Shown one piece after another: positions 45,329-57,800 of a DNA stretch of 64,000 nucleotides. The first letter of the stretch is position 1. Each line of letters starts with the position of its first letter. Made by a program: the position numbers and the translations under genes. The notes beneath the pieces are model-generated. The model did no database searches. It was not told the DNA's origin and was given only the letters and a program-made list of their open reading frames with translations. The stretch covers positions 135,374,501 to 135,438,500 of the forward strand of contig CM075651.1 of the NCBI GenBank assembly GCA_037953625.1, read 5' to 3'. The stretch is from Crotalaria pallida (Eukaryota > Streptophyta > Magnoliopsida > Fabales > Fabaceae).

Positions 45329-45868
45329 CTAAAAGTGATAAATGTAACTAGCTCCCGATAGAATAGGAGATTACAGCTCTAGCATTAAAACAATCACAAA
45401 TAATTCATTTTGTTACCTTATTCATTTTGTTACCTAACAGTTCAGCATAAGTAGTATAAAGAAATTAAAAGAAGTAACATAAGAAGAAGAACCATAGTCA
45501 AAGCTTTACATAAGAGCAGAAGAATGGAAAATAGATAGTTGTTACCTTATCATCTAAAGCTGAAAATAGCCATTTATGTAGTTCTGTGTTGTAGGGACAG
45601 CTAATAACAGTAATAACTAAAACAATCTTACTTTTAAAGGGTTTTATTTTATTTTTTTATATTTTTAATCAAGATTATGTTTTTAACTTTTTTTTTAAAT
45701 AATCATAATTTAATGTAATGCAGATAATAATTTTATATTATATTCTAGAAAAAATAATTAAAATCTAACATCTTCCTCGTATGCGTTGTAGATTATTTTT
45801 GATAAAATTATTTTTTAAAACCCATGTAATTTTCTTATTATACTATTATTACTCTGATCACATTAACT

Positions 45869-46146
45869 ACCCCTTTATCATTCCATATATTTTTTTTTAA
45901 ATTTACTTAGTAAAAATAATCTTCAAACAAAACATATCAACTTAAATTCATATATTTTTTAATAGGCAAAGTATTTTTTTGTTTTTTTTACGAGGATAGG
46001 GGAAGGGACCCCTTTATCATTCCATTTTTTTTTAAATTTACTTAGCAAAAATAATCTTCAAACAAAACAGATCAACTTAAATTCATATATTTTTTAATAG
46101 GCAAAGTATTTTTTGTTTTTTTTTACGGGGATAGGGGAAGGGAAAT
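45869..46146. repeat. 139 bp tandem duplication, copy 2 only
   Basis: The stretch from 'acccctttatcattcca' to 'ggataggggaaggga' is present twice in direct tandem (45869-46007 and 46008-46146). Copy 1 has it once, at about 29695-29835, so the event followed the 8 kb duplication. Confidence 0.85.
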
Positions 46147-46249
46147 TAAATCCACCAAATGGTGACGCCTAGAATCGAACTCAGAACTTCCAACTTCCAA
46201 GCCTTATTAAGACTTGGTACATGACCATGTGAGCTACTATCACTCGTCA
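46147..46249 (-). mobile_element. tRNA-derived SINE, minus strand (copy 2)
   Basis: Duplicate of the SINE at 29815-29940. The B-box-like 'gagttcgattctaggc' and A-box-like 'gtagctcacatggtcatg' words are retained. Its 3' tail lies in the locally duplicated segment just to the left. Confidence 0.5.
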
Positions 46250-46536
46250 AATATAAATAGATTATAATTTTATCATATTATAATCACAAATAAAAATAGT
46301 CATAATTTAATTTTACTAGTTATACCAAAGATGCACTAACTCCCCAACTTAAGTTAAGACAACTAAACCATAAAAATTTAAAAAAAAAATTAAGATAACT
46401 AAATAGTCGATTTAAGTCTTTCAAATATTGTATTATTGTTAATTTAATCTCCAAAAATATTTTTAACCAATATAGTCTTTCAAACATCAATTGTACCATC
46501 TGTTTAGTTATCTAAAATATTTGTTAAGAATATATA

Positions 46537-46900
46537 TGTTGGGTGGTTGTGCATAGTCTTCTCTCTAACATGAACAACCCATGGTTGTTGTTCTTTTTTT
46601 ATTTTATTTTAATGGCTATCATTGGCTCCTCATTATTACCATTCATTTCAATGGCTATTAGAGTATTTTATTTTCAGCCTCATATGCATGAATGGTCACA
46701 GACCATTCTTCTCTCCTATATAAGGAGTCACACTTTCCATTGTAATACATCCCTATTCTCCCATTCCCATTTTCTCATATAGCAATAATTATAGAAAGTT
46801 TATTATATTATAATTTTTGTCAACTTTTATTCTATTAGCTTCTCTTTAATTCTCCAATTGATTTGATCTTGTGATTCCGCTTAGTGCATATACCTTAACA
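46537..46900 (+). repeat. 5' LTR of copia copy 2
   Basis: It starts TGTTGGGTGG and ends CCTTAACA, 364 bp, preceded by ATATA. It shares 'cttgtgattccgctt' with the 5' LTR of copy 1. Confidence 0.95.
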
Positions 46901-46902
46901 AG

Positions 46903-46914
46903 TGGTATCAGAGC
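46903..46914 (+). other. Primer-binding site (tRNA-iMet), copia copy 2
   Basis: TGGTATCAGAGC two bases after the 5' LTR, identical to copy 1. Confidence 0.9.
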
Positions 46915-49900
46915 ACTTACTCAATTGAGAATTTAAAATGTCTACTATTACCAAATTTGACATCGAGAAGTTTGATGGTAAAATTAGCTTTTCTATTTTG
47001 AGTGTCCAAATGAAAGTCGTTCTTACCCAGAATGGATTAAAGAAAGCTTTAGATGGAAAGTCGAAGAAATCGGCTTCTATGACCGACTAGCAATGGGACG
47101 AATTGGACGAAAAGGCGCTTTCAGCAATGCAACTTAGCTTATCCAAGGAGGTTCTTCGTGAGGTAGCAAATGAAACTACCGCCGCAGGATGATGGTTAAA
47201 GTTAGAAACTTTATTTATGACCAAAAGCCTCGCAAATAAGCTTCGTCTGAAGGAGCGCTTATATACAATCCGCATGGTTGTAGGTACATCTATTCAATCT
47301 CATCTTGATGAGTTCAATTCCATTATCATGGATTTGGAAAACATGGATATCAACATTGACGATGAGGATAAATCTGTTTTATTGGTTGTCTCTTTGCCTT
47401 CCACCTATAAACATTTCAAAGAAATAATGTTGTATGGTAACAATGATACATTATCCTTCGAAGATGTTAAATCCAATTTATTGTCCAAAGAAAAATTTGA
47501 TTTAGAAGTTCATTCCAAGGACAGAGGTGAAGGTTTGAATGTCAGAGGCAGAACTCAAGAAAAATGGACTAACAATAATAGAAAGTTCAGGTCTAAGTCT
47601 AGAGGCCACAAGTCAAGCAAATTTTGTCGCTATTGCAAGAAACCAGGGCATGATATTTCCGATTGTTATATCTTAAAGAAAAAACAAGAAAAGGAAGGAA
47701 AAGGAAAGCCTCTACAATCCGCTGAAGCCGCAAATGTTGAAAATGATTCTGATAATGATATTTTGTTATCTGTTGTCCCTTCTGATAAAAGGAGTAAAAC
47801 TGAATGGATTCTTGATTCTGGATGTACCTTTCATATGTGTCCTTATAAGGACTTGTTTTCAAGTTTTGAACCTATTGATAGTGGCGTTGTCTTGATGGGC
47901 AATGATGCTGAGTGCAAGGTTGCTGGAATGGATACTATTCAAATCAAGACCCATGATAGTATTGTCAGGACTTTGACTAAAGTTCGCTATATTCCTGACT
48001 TGAAACGGAACTTAATTTCTCTAGGCACCCTTGAGTCTCTTGGGTGCAAGTACTCAGTAGAAGGTGGAGTCTTAAATGTTTCAAAAGGTGCCCTTTTCTT
48101 GATGAAAGCTAACCAAATTGGTAGCTTATATGTCTTGCAAGGCTCAGTTGTGACAAGTTTAACAGTGGTATCCTCTTCCATGACCAACAATGATGACACA
48201 AAATTATGGCACATGTGCTTGGGCCATATGAGTGAAAAAGGCTTGCACCTTTTAAGCAAGCTAGGTCATGTTGGAAAACATGTTATCGGAAAGCTGGAGT
48301 TCTACGAGCATTGTGTTTTTGAGAAACAGAAAAGAGCCACTTTCTCTAGTGCTACTCACCGCACAAAAGGTATTCTTGATTACATTCACTCTGATCTTTG
48401 GGGTCCTTCTAAAGTGCCCTCTCATGGAGGACAGCGCTATATGATGACTCTAATTGACGATTTTTCTCGTAAGGTATGAGTTTATTTTCTTAGATATAAA
48501 AATGAGACTTTTCCCACTTTCAAAAGGTGGAAAACTCTTGTTGAAACCCAGACGGGAAAGAAAGTCAAGAAGCTCAGAACAGACAATGGTCTAGAGTTTT
48601 GTGAAGGTGACTTTAATGATTTCTGCGCACATCATGGTATTGCTAGACATAAAACTATCCCACAAAAGCCCAAGCAGAATGGTGTTACAGAGAGAATGAA
48701 TAGAACCATACTTGAAAAGGCTCGTTGTATGCTTTCAAATGCAGGGTTATGGCATCGACGTGATTTGTGGGCCGAGGCAGCATCTACTGCATGTTACTTG
48801 ATCAACCGTTCTCCACATTCTGCACTTGATTTCAAAATGCCAGAAGAAATATGGTCAGGTAATCCTATTGACTATTCTAATTTGAGAATTTTCGGGCGTC
48901 CTGCATATGCGCATGTCAGTGATGGCAAATTAGCTCCAAGAGCTGTGGAGTGCATTTTTCTTGGCTATTCATCTGAGTCTTAATGATATTTTTTATGGTG
49001 TTCTGACTCGAAATCAAGAAAGTTAATTTTTAGCAGAGATGCGACTTTTAACGAGGATGCGTTATTATCTTCTGGAAAACACTCTTCTATGTCTTCTTCT
49101 ACTAGTACAAGTACAAGTAAATTACAGGGTACTAGCGAGAAGGTGGAGTTGGAAGTGAAGTCTACCACTACAATCCCTAATTCATCTCCTGATGAACCTA
49201 AAAGTGATGATGATGGTGATCGTGAACATGACATCAATGCCACTTCTTCTATCCTGCCACAAGAAGATGATTATGTTCTTGCCCGAGATAGACCTAGAAG
49301 ACATATTAAAATACCAGTTAGATACACTAATAGCAATAATTTAATTGCTCATGCATTATCTATTGCACAAGAGGTCAATGATGTTGTTGAGCCTACCAGC
49401 TATACTGAAGTTGTGTCCTGTGCTGATTCCTCGAAGTGGCTAGTGGCTATGAATGAAGAAATCGAGAGTCTCCATAAGAACAATACATGGAATTTGTCAG
49501 AGCTTCCACAAGGCAAACGACCTTTAAGATGTAAATGGGTCTATAAGAAGAAAGAAGGCATTCCTGAAGTAGAAGATCCTAGATGCAAAGCACGACTTGT
49601 TGTCAAAGGCTTTAATCAAAAAGAAGGTATTGACTTTAATGAGATTTTCTCACATGTTGTTCGTCATCCCTCTATTCGTGTTCTGCTTGCTTTTGTTGCT
49701 CTGTTTGATTTGGAATTAGAGTAATTTGATGTGAAGACAACTTTTCTACACGGAGAGCTAGAAGAAGAGATCTATATGGATCAGCCCGAGGGATTTGTTG
49801 TTCCTAGTAAGGAGCATCTTGTATGCCGCCTAAAGAAATCTTTGTATGACCTTAAGCAAGCTCCGAGGCAATGGTATAAAAGGTTCAATTCTTTTATGAT

Positions 49901-50765
49901 TGGGCAAGGTTATTCTAGAAGTCAGTATGATGATTGTGTTTATTTCAAAAGGTTTCCCGATGGATCTTTTGTATACTTGTTACTTTATGTTGATGATATG
50001 CTGATAGCATCACGTGACAAGTCTTTAATTAGAAAATTAAAAGCTCAACTTAGCAATGAGTTCGAGATGAAAGAATTAGGTGCAGCTAAGAAGATTCTTG
50101 GTATGGAGATTAGAAGGGATCGTCAAGCTAGTAAATTATTCTTATCTCAACAAAATTATATTGAAAGAGTGCTTGATAGGTTCAATATGAGTGGTTGCAA
50201 ACCCGTTTCTACTCCACTTGCTGCACATTTCAAATTATCATCAAACCTTTGTCCAGAGACAGAGGAGAAGGTGGAGCGTATGTCTCACGTTCCTTATGCT
50301 AGTGCAATTGGCAGTCTTATGTATGCTATGGTATGCACTAGACCCGATTTAGCCTATGTTGTGAGCATGGTGAGTCGATATATGCATAATCCTGGAATGA
50401 ATCATTGGAATGCTGTCAAATGGATTTTTCGATATCGGCTTGGTGTTTGATAAAAACAAGGCTATAACTGATGGCATTGTAGGTTTTGTTGATTCAGACT
50501 ATGGTGGTGATCTTGATCGAAAAAGATCTCTTTCTGGTTATATATTTAATCTTTGTAATTGTGCTATTAGTTGGAAGGCTACGCTTCAATCTATTACTGC
50601 ATTATCTAAAACTGAAGCAGAGTATATGTCAACAACAGAGGGGGTGAAGGAAGCTATTTGGCTTCGAGGTTTAGTCAATTAACTTGGTCTAACACAAGAA
50701 ACTTTAATTGTGTTTTGTGATAGCCAGAGTCCTATTCACTTGACCACGAATAATCGTTATCACGA

Positions 50766-51246
50766 TGTGGTGGACTCGGCTTAGCCGAGCTCCTCGGAAC
50801 CCTCGCTCAGGTCCTGATGACCCTTTAGGAAGCCCTCTGTGGGCTTGGCCGAGCTCAAAAGCTCAACGGCCGAGCGGACACCAGATACGGGCCGACCTTG
50901 TACTCCTACTAGGGTCCGACTTCCTTGTCCGACACCACGCAGAGATTCCGATACCAAGGACAGGATGACGTGCGCATCTTATCCACAAGGACAGCTCATC
51001 CGCTCATAGCTCATTACAGGCTGGCCCTACTTGGGCCTCAAGCAAGCCCATTAGGGAAACCAGATCGGGCTCAGGTATGTCCTCTAAGCCTAATTGCCAC
51101 CTTCCCACACCAGTGATTAGGGTTACTTCTTGGCTCTTTATCTTGCCACCTGAGGACACCCACAAACATCACAGATAAACCCCAGACAGAGGGTTCCTTA
51201 AGGTCTTCTTCCTTACCTTGAGGTCCTCACAGTCTTGGACATCACA
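50766..51246 (+). repeat. 5' LTR of Tat element
   Basis: 481 bp. It is very similar to the 3' LTR but lacks about 30 bp around the 3' LTR position 62600-62632, which holds the only obvious TATA word (TATAAGTA). The 5' LTR may therefore have lost its promoter core. Confidence 0.92.
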
Positions 51247-51247
51247 T

Positions 51248-51265
51248 TGGCGCCGTCTGTGGGGA
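51248..51265 (+). other. Primer-binding site of Tat element
   Basis: TGGCGCCGTCTGTGGGGA starts two bases after the LTR. I recall this sequence as the common PBS of plant Tat/Ogre-related elements, usually assigned to an arginine tRNA. Confidence 0.8.
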
Positions 51266-51299
51266 GAGAAAAACTTCATCCCCACCCAAAGAATCTACC

Positions 51300-51441
51300 A
51301 TGACTGATATACCACCAGTTCAGAGGAGGAGGAGGGGACGTCCAAGGAGGGTGCCAACAGCAGAGGACCTGCGCCTTCACCTTGAAGCCAATAGGGCAGC
51401 AAGGTCCCCACAACCATGCAGCGTTTTACTGAACGAGCCGT
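51300..51441 (+). pseudogene. Tat gag N-terminus, upstream of Cassandra insertion
   Basis: ATG 51300 begins 'MTDIPPVQRRRRGRP', a basic gag start just after the PBS leader. It is interrupted at 51441 by the Cassandra array. The frame does not rejoin the downstream gag frame after the insertion and one target duplication are removed, so a small indel is also present, or the true start differs. Confidence 0.65.
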
Positions 51442-51635
51442 TGTAAGACCCGGGCTGATGAGGGAGGGGAGTGATCGCCGGTGCAAAGTGGCACGGACAA
51501 GGAGCGGCTCCTGGCAGGCTTCTAAGGGAAGGGTACATGGATGAACCGACACACCGGAATGAGAGAGTGATCCTGAGACTGTGTAGGAATGGGACTACAC
51601 AGTACAGGAAGGCTTAAATGAATTGATTAGTACTA

Positions 51636-51760
51636 CCCATATCAACAAGATGCATCTTCTTTTCGGTAGCCCATCGCATAAGAACTTCATGGTTAAGCGT
51701 GCTTGACTTGGGGTAATTCTAGGATGGGTGACCTCCTGGGAAGTTTTCCCGGGAAGTGTG
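51636..51760 (+). other. 5S-rRNA-like domain in Cassandra LTR 1
   Basis: The words 'ggttaagcgtgcttg' (5S A-box region) and 'aggatgggtgacctcctggg' (box C region) match conserved plant 5S RNA positions in order and spacing. The 5' part of 5S RNA is poorly conserved. This is a Pol III promoter-like part of the LTR, not a 5S gene. Confidence 0.85.
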
Positions 51761-52108
51761 CGAGTGAGGACAAAGCACGCTGAAAAGACTCGTGTTGGTA
51801 TGTGGGGACAGTCGCAATCCATTTGCCTGCCAGGGATGTTACAAATGGTATCAGAGCGGCTCCTCTCCCAGTACGGTGTGGTTCAGGGACGAACCAGGCG
51901 GAAGCTGGTGGGCATGTAAGACCCGGGCTGATGAGGGCTGGGAGTGATCGCCGGTGCAAAGTGGCACGGACAAGGAGCGGCTCCTGGCAGGCTTCTAAGG
52001 GAGGGGTACATGGATGAACCGATACACCGGAATGAGAGAGTGATCCTGAGACTGTGTAGGAATGGGATTACACAGTACAGGAAGGCTTAAATGAATTGAT
52101 TAGTATTA

Positions 52109-52233
52109 CCCATATCAACAAGATGCATCTTCTTTTCGGTAGCCCATCGCATAAGAACTTCATGGTTAAGCATGCTTGACTTGAGGTAATTTTGGGATGG
52201 GTGACCTCCTGGGAAGTTTTCCCGGAAAGTGTG
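52109..52233 (+). other. 5S-rRNA-like domain in Cassandra LTR 2
   Basis: Same domain, but the A-box region is altered ('ggttaagcatgcttg', 'gacttgaggtaatttt'). It is the most diverged of the three in this part. Box C region intact. Confidence 0.85.
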
Positions 52234-52581
52234 CGAGTGAGGACAAAGCACGCTGAAAAGACTCGTGTTGGTATGTGGGGACAGTCGCAATCCATTTGCC
52301 TGCCAGGGATGTTACAAATGGTATCAGAGCGGCTCCTCTCCCAGTACGGTGTGGTTCAGGGACGAACCAGGCGGAAGCTGGTGGGCATGTAAGACCCGGG
52401 CTGATGAGGGCTGGGAGTGATCGCCGGTGCAAAGTGGCACGGACAAGGAGCGGCTCCTAGCAGGCTTCTAAGGGAGGGGTACATGGATGAACCGATACAC
52501 CGGAATGAGAGAGTGATCATGAGACTGTGTAGGAATGGGATTACACAGTACAGGAAGGCTTAAATGAATTGATTAGTACTA

Positions 52582-52706
52582 CCCATATCAACAAGATGCA
52601 TCTTCTTTTCGGTAGCCCATCACATAAGAACTTCATGGTTAAGCGTGCTTGACTTGGGGTAATTCTGGGATGGGTGACCTCCTGGGAATTTTTCCCGGGA
52701 AGTGTG
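52582..52706 (+). other. 5S-rRNA-like domain in Cassandra LTR 3
   Basis: Same domain with 'ggttaagcgtgcttg' and 'gggatgggtgacctcctggg'. It differs from LTR 1 at few positions (for example 'cccatcacat' versus 'cccatcgcat'). Confidence 0.85.
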
Positions 52707-52795
52707 CGAGTGAGGACAAAGCACGCTGAAAAGACTCGTGTTGGTATGTGGGGACAGTCACAATCCATTTGCCTGCCAGGGATGTTACAGCCGTC

Positions 52796-54862
52796 ATACA
52801 AGCTCCAGCCCCAAATGAACTTCCACCACCTCCACCGTCTCCCCTGCCACCACCTCCGTTAACACCACAAACGTTAACAACACCACATATCGTCATTACC
52901 CAACTAACACATACACCACCTCTCCATGACCATCAACAGCCCGACATAGATGATTCTCACCCTGAACACCCTTTCACAGCAGCTGTTATGTCCTATTGAC
53001 CACCACCAGCATACCTCGGACCTAGCAACATACCTAGATATAATGGCTTGACAGATCCTCAAGAGCACGTACTCTCTTATGAGGGAGCTATGAACTTCTA
53101 TGGCGGTGGAGATAGGCTCAAATGCCGAGCTTTCTCCATGACCCTCCAAGCTCCAATTCTCCGATGGTATGCGACATTACCTAAGAATTCTATTAACTGC
53201 TGGGCAGAGATGAAGCGCGCGTTTCTCAATAGGTACACTGCTAGTTGTGTGCAACCAAGATCCGACCACACACTAGCAACAGTGACACAAAAACCGGAGT
53301 AATCGCTAAGTGTTTATCTACATAGATTTTATAACGAATCCAGCTTGGTTCCCAACCTATCTCCCGAAGTGGCCGTCCTCCTTTTGACTCAAGGTCTTGC
53401 AGAGGGAGGGTTCAAAGACTCACTGATAGGTAAGCCACCAAGAGATATGGCTGAGCTCAGACAAAGATCCAACAAGTATATCAACCTGGAGGAATTCAAC
53501 AAAGGTCAAACAAGTAGGATGGAGAATTCCCAAGCTGCTTCACAGAATGCCCTTCCTCGAGGTCGCCCACGAGGAAACAGGGAAGACAGAGGTGGAAGGA
53601 TGGACCAAGGTGACCGGCGACGTCCTCAAGTCGGCCAGCAGGATGACCGCCGACGTCCTTATGTCACCAAGTATGATAGTTATACCCCCCTGACGGTTCT
53701 GAGGTCGCAAGTATGGAGGGAAACCATGCAGACTGAACTCAGACATGTACCCAGGCCACCTTTTCTCAGAAACCAAAATAGTATTAGAGACAAATCTAAG
53801 TACTGCAACTTCCATGATGAGTATGGCCACCATACCGACCAATGCACCTGGCTTCGAGACGTTATCGAAGACATGGTGAGAAAGGGTAAGTTGCAACAGT
53901 ACGTACGAGAAGCTGTGGAAAGAAGGGGCCGAAGACGATCTCGGAGCCCGAACAAAGACAAAGGAAAAGCCAAGGCTGACCCATCTCCAGAAAAGAAAAC
54001 CGAAGAGCCACAACGAGTGAATATGGTCGTGGTGCAGGATTTGGATAAGTCACCGAGAAATTTCAGAGTCGAAACCAACTCGGGAGGTTTCACCGGCGGT
54101 GGTGAGAAAAGGTCAGAAAGGAAGAGGTATGTCAATCAAGTGTTAGCTGTGCATCATAAACCCATCTGTAAGAAACCATCTCGGAACATCCCCATTATTT
54201 TCTCCGATCAGGACATGGAGGACATCATCCCGGATCACAATGACCCAATGGTGATCACGGCGTTGATTGGTAACTTTGAAGTCGCCCGAGTATTCATTGA
54301 TCAAGGGAGCTCGGCCAACGTTCTTTTTCTCCACACCTTTCAAGCACTAAAGATGAGGTCAGCCGACCTCGTCGAATTTGAAGGCAATATTATTAGCTTC
54401 ACGGGAGAGGCGATTCTTCCCCTAGGAGCCATCCACCTTCCGGTGACCTTAGGTAAGCAGCCTTCGGCCCGAACGGAGATCATTAAGTTTCTCGTTGTCA
54501 ATTCAGAATCCCCCTATAATGTGATATTGGGAAGAACTTGCCTACAAGCCTTTGGGGCGATTGTCTCAACGGTGCATTTAGCTATGAAATTTGTTGGTTC
54601 AGACGACAAGGTCGTCACTGTTAAAGCCGACCAGGTCAGGGCCCGAATCTGCTACAACGCGAGTCTACGGGGAATAAAAAAGAAACAAGAAGAAGAGCTG
54701 ACTGGTCCGTCGTTGGCCAAAGGACGAGTGTTATTAGCTGAGTTGGATGTTCGGGCCGAACAGGATGATCTTAGACCTTCCCCTCAAGGGGAGTGGTTGG
54801 CGATTCCCATTGATCCTTCCGATCCCAACAAAACTGTTAAGGTGGGAGCCGATCTCCCTTAG
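52796..54862 (+). pseudogene. Tat gag-protease, degraded
   Basis: One frame encodes a proline-rich spacer, then a Retrotrans_gag domain ('FYGGGDRLKCRAFSMTLQ', 'LRWYATLP', 'EMKRAFLNRY'). An Arg-rich linker follows, then a knuckle-like 'YCNFHDEYGHHTDQC' (about 53805), and an aspartic protease with 'VFIDQGSSANVLF' (about 54290). The DQGSS active site in place of DTGSS/DSGSS is usual in Tat elements. In-frame stops are TGA 52997, TAA 53300 and TAA-type stops further on (TAG 54860). The long stretch 53345-54862 is still open (505 codons). Capsid protein and maturation protease would be its products. Confidence 0.88.
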
Positions 54863-57800
54863 AAAATTCAGGACGAGATCATCAACCTGTTAAGGGCCAA
54901 CAGAGATTTGTTTGCTTGGACCTCGGCTGATATGCCGGGAATTGATCCTAATTTCATCTGTCATAAGCTCAGCGTGGATCCGAAAGCAAAGCCAGTAGCA
55001 CAAAAGAAAAGAAGAGTTGAAGCAGAAAAAACAAAAGTGGTTCAGGAGAAGGTCTCCGAGTTACTCGAAGCTGGATTCGTCAGAAAGGTGCCATACGCTG
55101 AGTGGGTGGCAAACACAGTCTTGGTAAGGAAGGCAAACGGCAGTTGGAGGATGTGTGTGGATTACACTGACCTCAATAAAGCCTGCCCCAAGGATCAGTA
55201 CCCGCTGCCGATTATAGATCAGCTCGTTGATAGTTCGGCAGGCTAACAACTGTTGTCATTTACAGATGCCTATTCAGGATACAATCAAATCCCCATGTAT
55301 CCTCCGGACCAGGATAAGACCACATTCACGACTGGAAAGGCGACATACTGCTATACTGTTATGCCTTTCGGTCTAAAGAATGCAGGAGCGACTTATCAAA
55401 GAATGATGAACAAGGTCTTTGATGGTATCATTGGCACCACCATGGAGGTTTACATTGATGACATGATTACAAAGAGCAGGAAAAAGGAGGACCACGTCCG
55501 AGATCTGACCATGGTGCTGGAAAGGGTAAGGGCGCACAGTATGAGGCTGAATCCAGAAAAGTGCACCTTCGGGGTCCCCGCGGGCGCCTTCCTCGGCTTC
55601 ATGCTATCTGAGAGGGGGATAGAGGCAGACCCCGACAAGTGCCAAGCTATCTTAGAGATGAGGAGTCCTGCCGATCTTAAAGGGGTGCAACAGTTAACAG
55701 GAAGAATGGCAGCACTGTCAAGGTTTCTCCCTCAAGCCGCAAAAAAGGCTTTACCCTGGTACCAACTTTTGAAAAAAGGAACAACTTTCAATTGGGATCA
55801 AAACTGTGAAGCATCTTTCCTGGCACTCAAAGAGTATCTTGCTTCTCCTCCAGTTCTCTCCAGTCCTCTGCAGGGAGAGAGTCTTTTCATTTATTTATCT
55901 GTTGGTGATTTAGGCCTCAGCTCGGTGTTGGTCCGAGATGAGGGCAGAAATGAGTTTCCCATTTACTTCATCAGTCGAGCTCTACAAGGTCCCGAGCTCC
56001 GGTATTCCAAGGTTGAAAATTCGCATTTTGTTTAATCCTCGCTGCACGGCGGCTACGACAATACTTCCAGAGTCACCCCATTGTCGTAAGAACCGCCCAG
56101 CCCATTAAGCAAGTTCTTCAGAAGCCCGACCTCGCCGGGAGAATGATGGCGTGGGCTGTCGAACTGTCCGAGTTCGATATTTCCTACGAACCGAGGAGGG
56201 CGATTAAATCACAAGCGTTGGCAGATTTCGTGTCCGAGTTCACAGAGCCCCACCAAAGCTCTAGCTCGGACACTTGGGTAATATATGTTGACGGTTCGAG
56301 CAATCAGAAGGGAGCAGGAGCCGGGGTGATCTTGGAAAACGCGGAAGGTCTTAGCATCGAATATTCCCTAAAATTCGAGTTCTTAACCTCGAATAATCAG
56401 GCTGAGTACGAAGTGGTCCTTGCTGGCCTCCGTATGGCTAAAGAGCTCGGCGCGGTTGAAGTTCAAATACTTAGAGACTCTCAGTTGGTGGTTTCCCAAG
56501 TCATCGGAGATTACTAAGCGAAGGAGCCCATTCTGCAAAAATATCTTGATAAAGTTAAGACTCTAGCTCAGGACTTCGCCAAATTTTCCATCACCCACAT
56601 TCCCCGCGGCTCAAACTCCCGTGCCGATGTGCTTTCCAGGCTGGCGAGCACAAAAGGAGCAGGGAATAACATAAGCCTCATTCAAGAACAGATTTCGGCT
56701 CCCAGTGTAGTAATGGCTATTGTTGTATCACCGAACTGGATGTATTCGATCAGGGCATATTTAGAGCATGGAATACTCCCCGCCGACCAGAAGGAAGCGA
56801 AGAAGCTGACCAGAAAAGCGGCCGAGTATGTCATTGTTGATGGAATCCTCTACAGGAGGGGAATGTCTTCCCCACTCCTCCGATGTCTCACCTCCGAGGA
56901 AGCACAAGAAACCTTGAACGAGGTCCATGGAGGAATGGGAAGCCACCATGTGGGAGGCAAGTCCTTAGCAAGGAAAGTATTAAGGGCTGGTTATTTTTGG
57001 TCTACCTTGGTAACAGATTCCATCGATCATGTCAAAAAATGTCCTCAGTGCCAATTTTTAGTGATGTGTACCAAAAACCTGCTGAGGAACTCAATTCTCT
57101 TGCTTCCCCTTGGCCTTTCAGTATGTCGGGAATGGATATTGTGGGACAGTTCCCAACAGCTCCAGGTCAGCTAAGGTTCATTGTGGTAGCAGTAGACTAC
57201 TTTACTAAATAGATTGAGGCCGAACCATTAGCAACCATCACTTCTGCAAGAATCCAAAATTTTTTTGTAAAACAAGTCATTTCTCGTTTCGGACTTCCAC
57301 TCACTCTGATTACTGACAATGGGAGCCAGTTTGCTGCCAACACCTTCCAAATATTGGCTGAAAACCTCGGAATCTCTCATCGGTTCTCCTCCGTCGAACA
57401 CCCCCAGACTAATGGGCAAGCCGAAGCTGCCAATCGGGCTATTGTTGATGGCCTCAAAAAGAGAATTGTACAAGCTAAAGGAGCATGGGCTGACCTGTTA
57501 CCTGAGGTCCTTTGGTCGATCAGGACCACAGTTCAAACCTCAACTGGGGAGACACCTTTTAGACTCACTTATGGTTGTGACGCGGTCATCCCCATCGAAC
57601 GAAGGATCCATACCTTCCGAATGAGGGACAGGCCCGAGGAAGAAAATGAGAATCTGATCAAAGAAGACCTAGTATTGGCCGAGGAGATCCGAGAAGCCGC
57701 TTCAGTTAGAGAACAGAAAGCGAAAGAAAAACAGGCAAAACAATACAACAAGTCAGTGCAACCCAGGTCCTTTGAGGTCGGAGACCTCGTACTCCGAAGA

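Larger units (their letters stand above)
51442..52789 (+). mobile_element. Cassandra TRIM tandem array (LTR-int-LTR-int-LTR)
   Basis: Three 402 bp LTRs (51442-51843, 51915-52316, 52388-52789), each starting TGTAAGACCCGGG and ending GATGTTACA, alternate with two 71 bp internal domains. These start with a tRNA-Met PBS (TGGTATCAGAGC) and end purine-rich. The whole array is flanked by perfect GCCGT target duplications (51437-51441, 52790-52794). Each LTR contains a 5S-rRNA-like stretch, the hallmark of Cassandra elements. There is no coding capacity. Short LTRs and an internal domain this small are normal for the family. The extra LTR-internal unit is not. Confidence 0.95.

Noticed and set aside
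51636..52706. Three 5S rRNA genes
   Set aside because: The similarity is confined to the A-box and box C parts and lies within Cassandra LTRs flanked by a target duplication. The 5' half of 5S RNA is not conserved.
53540..54343. Minus-strand open frames over the Tat gag-protease
   Set aside because: They are shadows of the sense coding region with no domain of their own. Only the frames at 59073-61419 have independent support.
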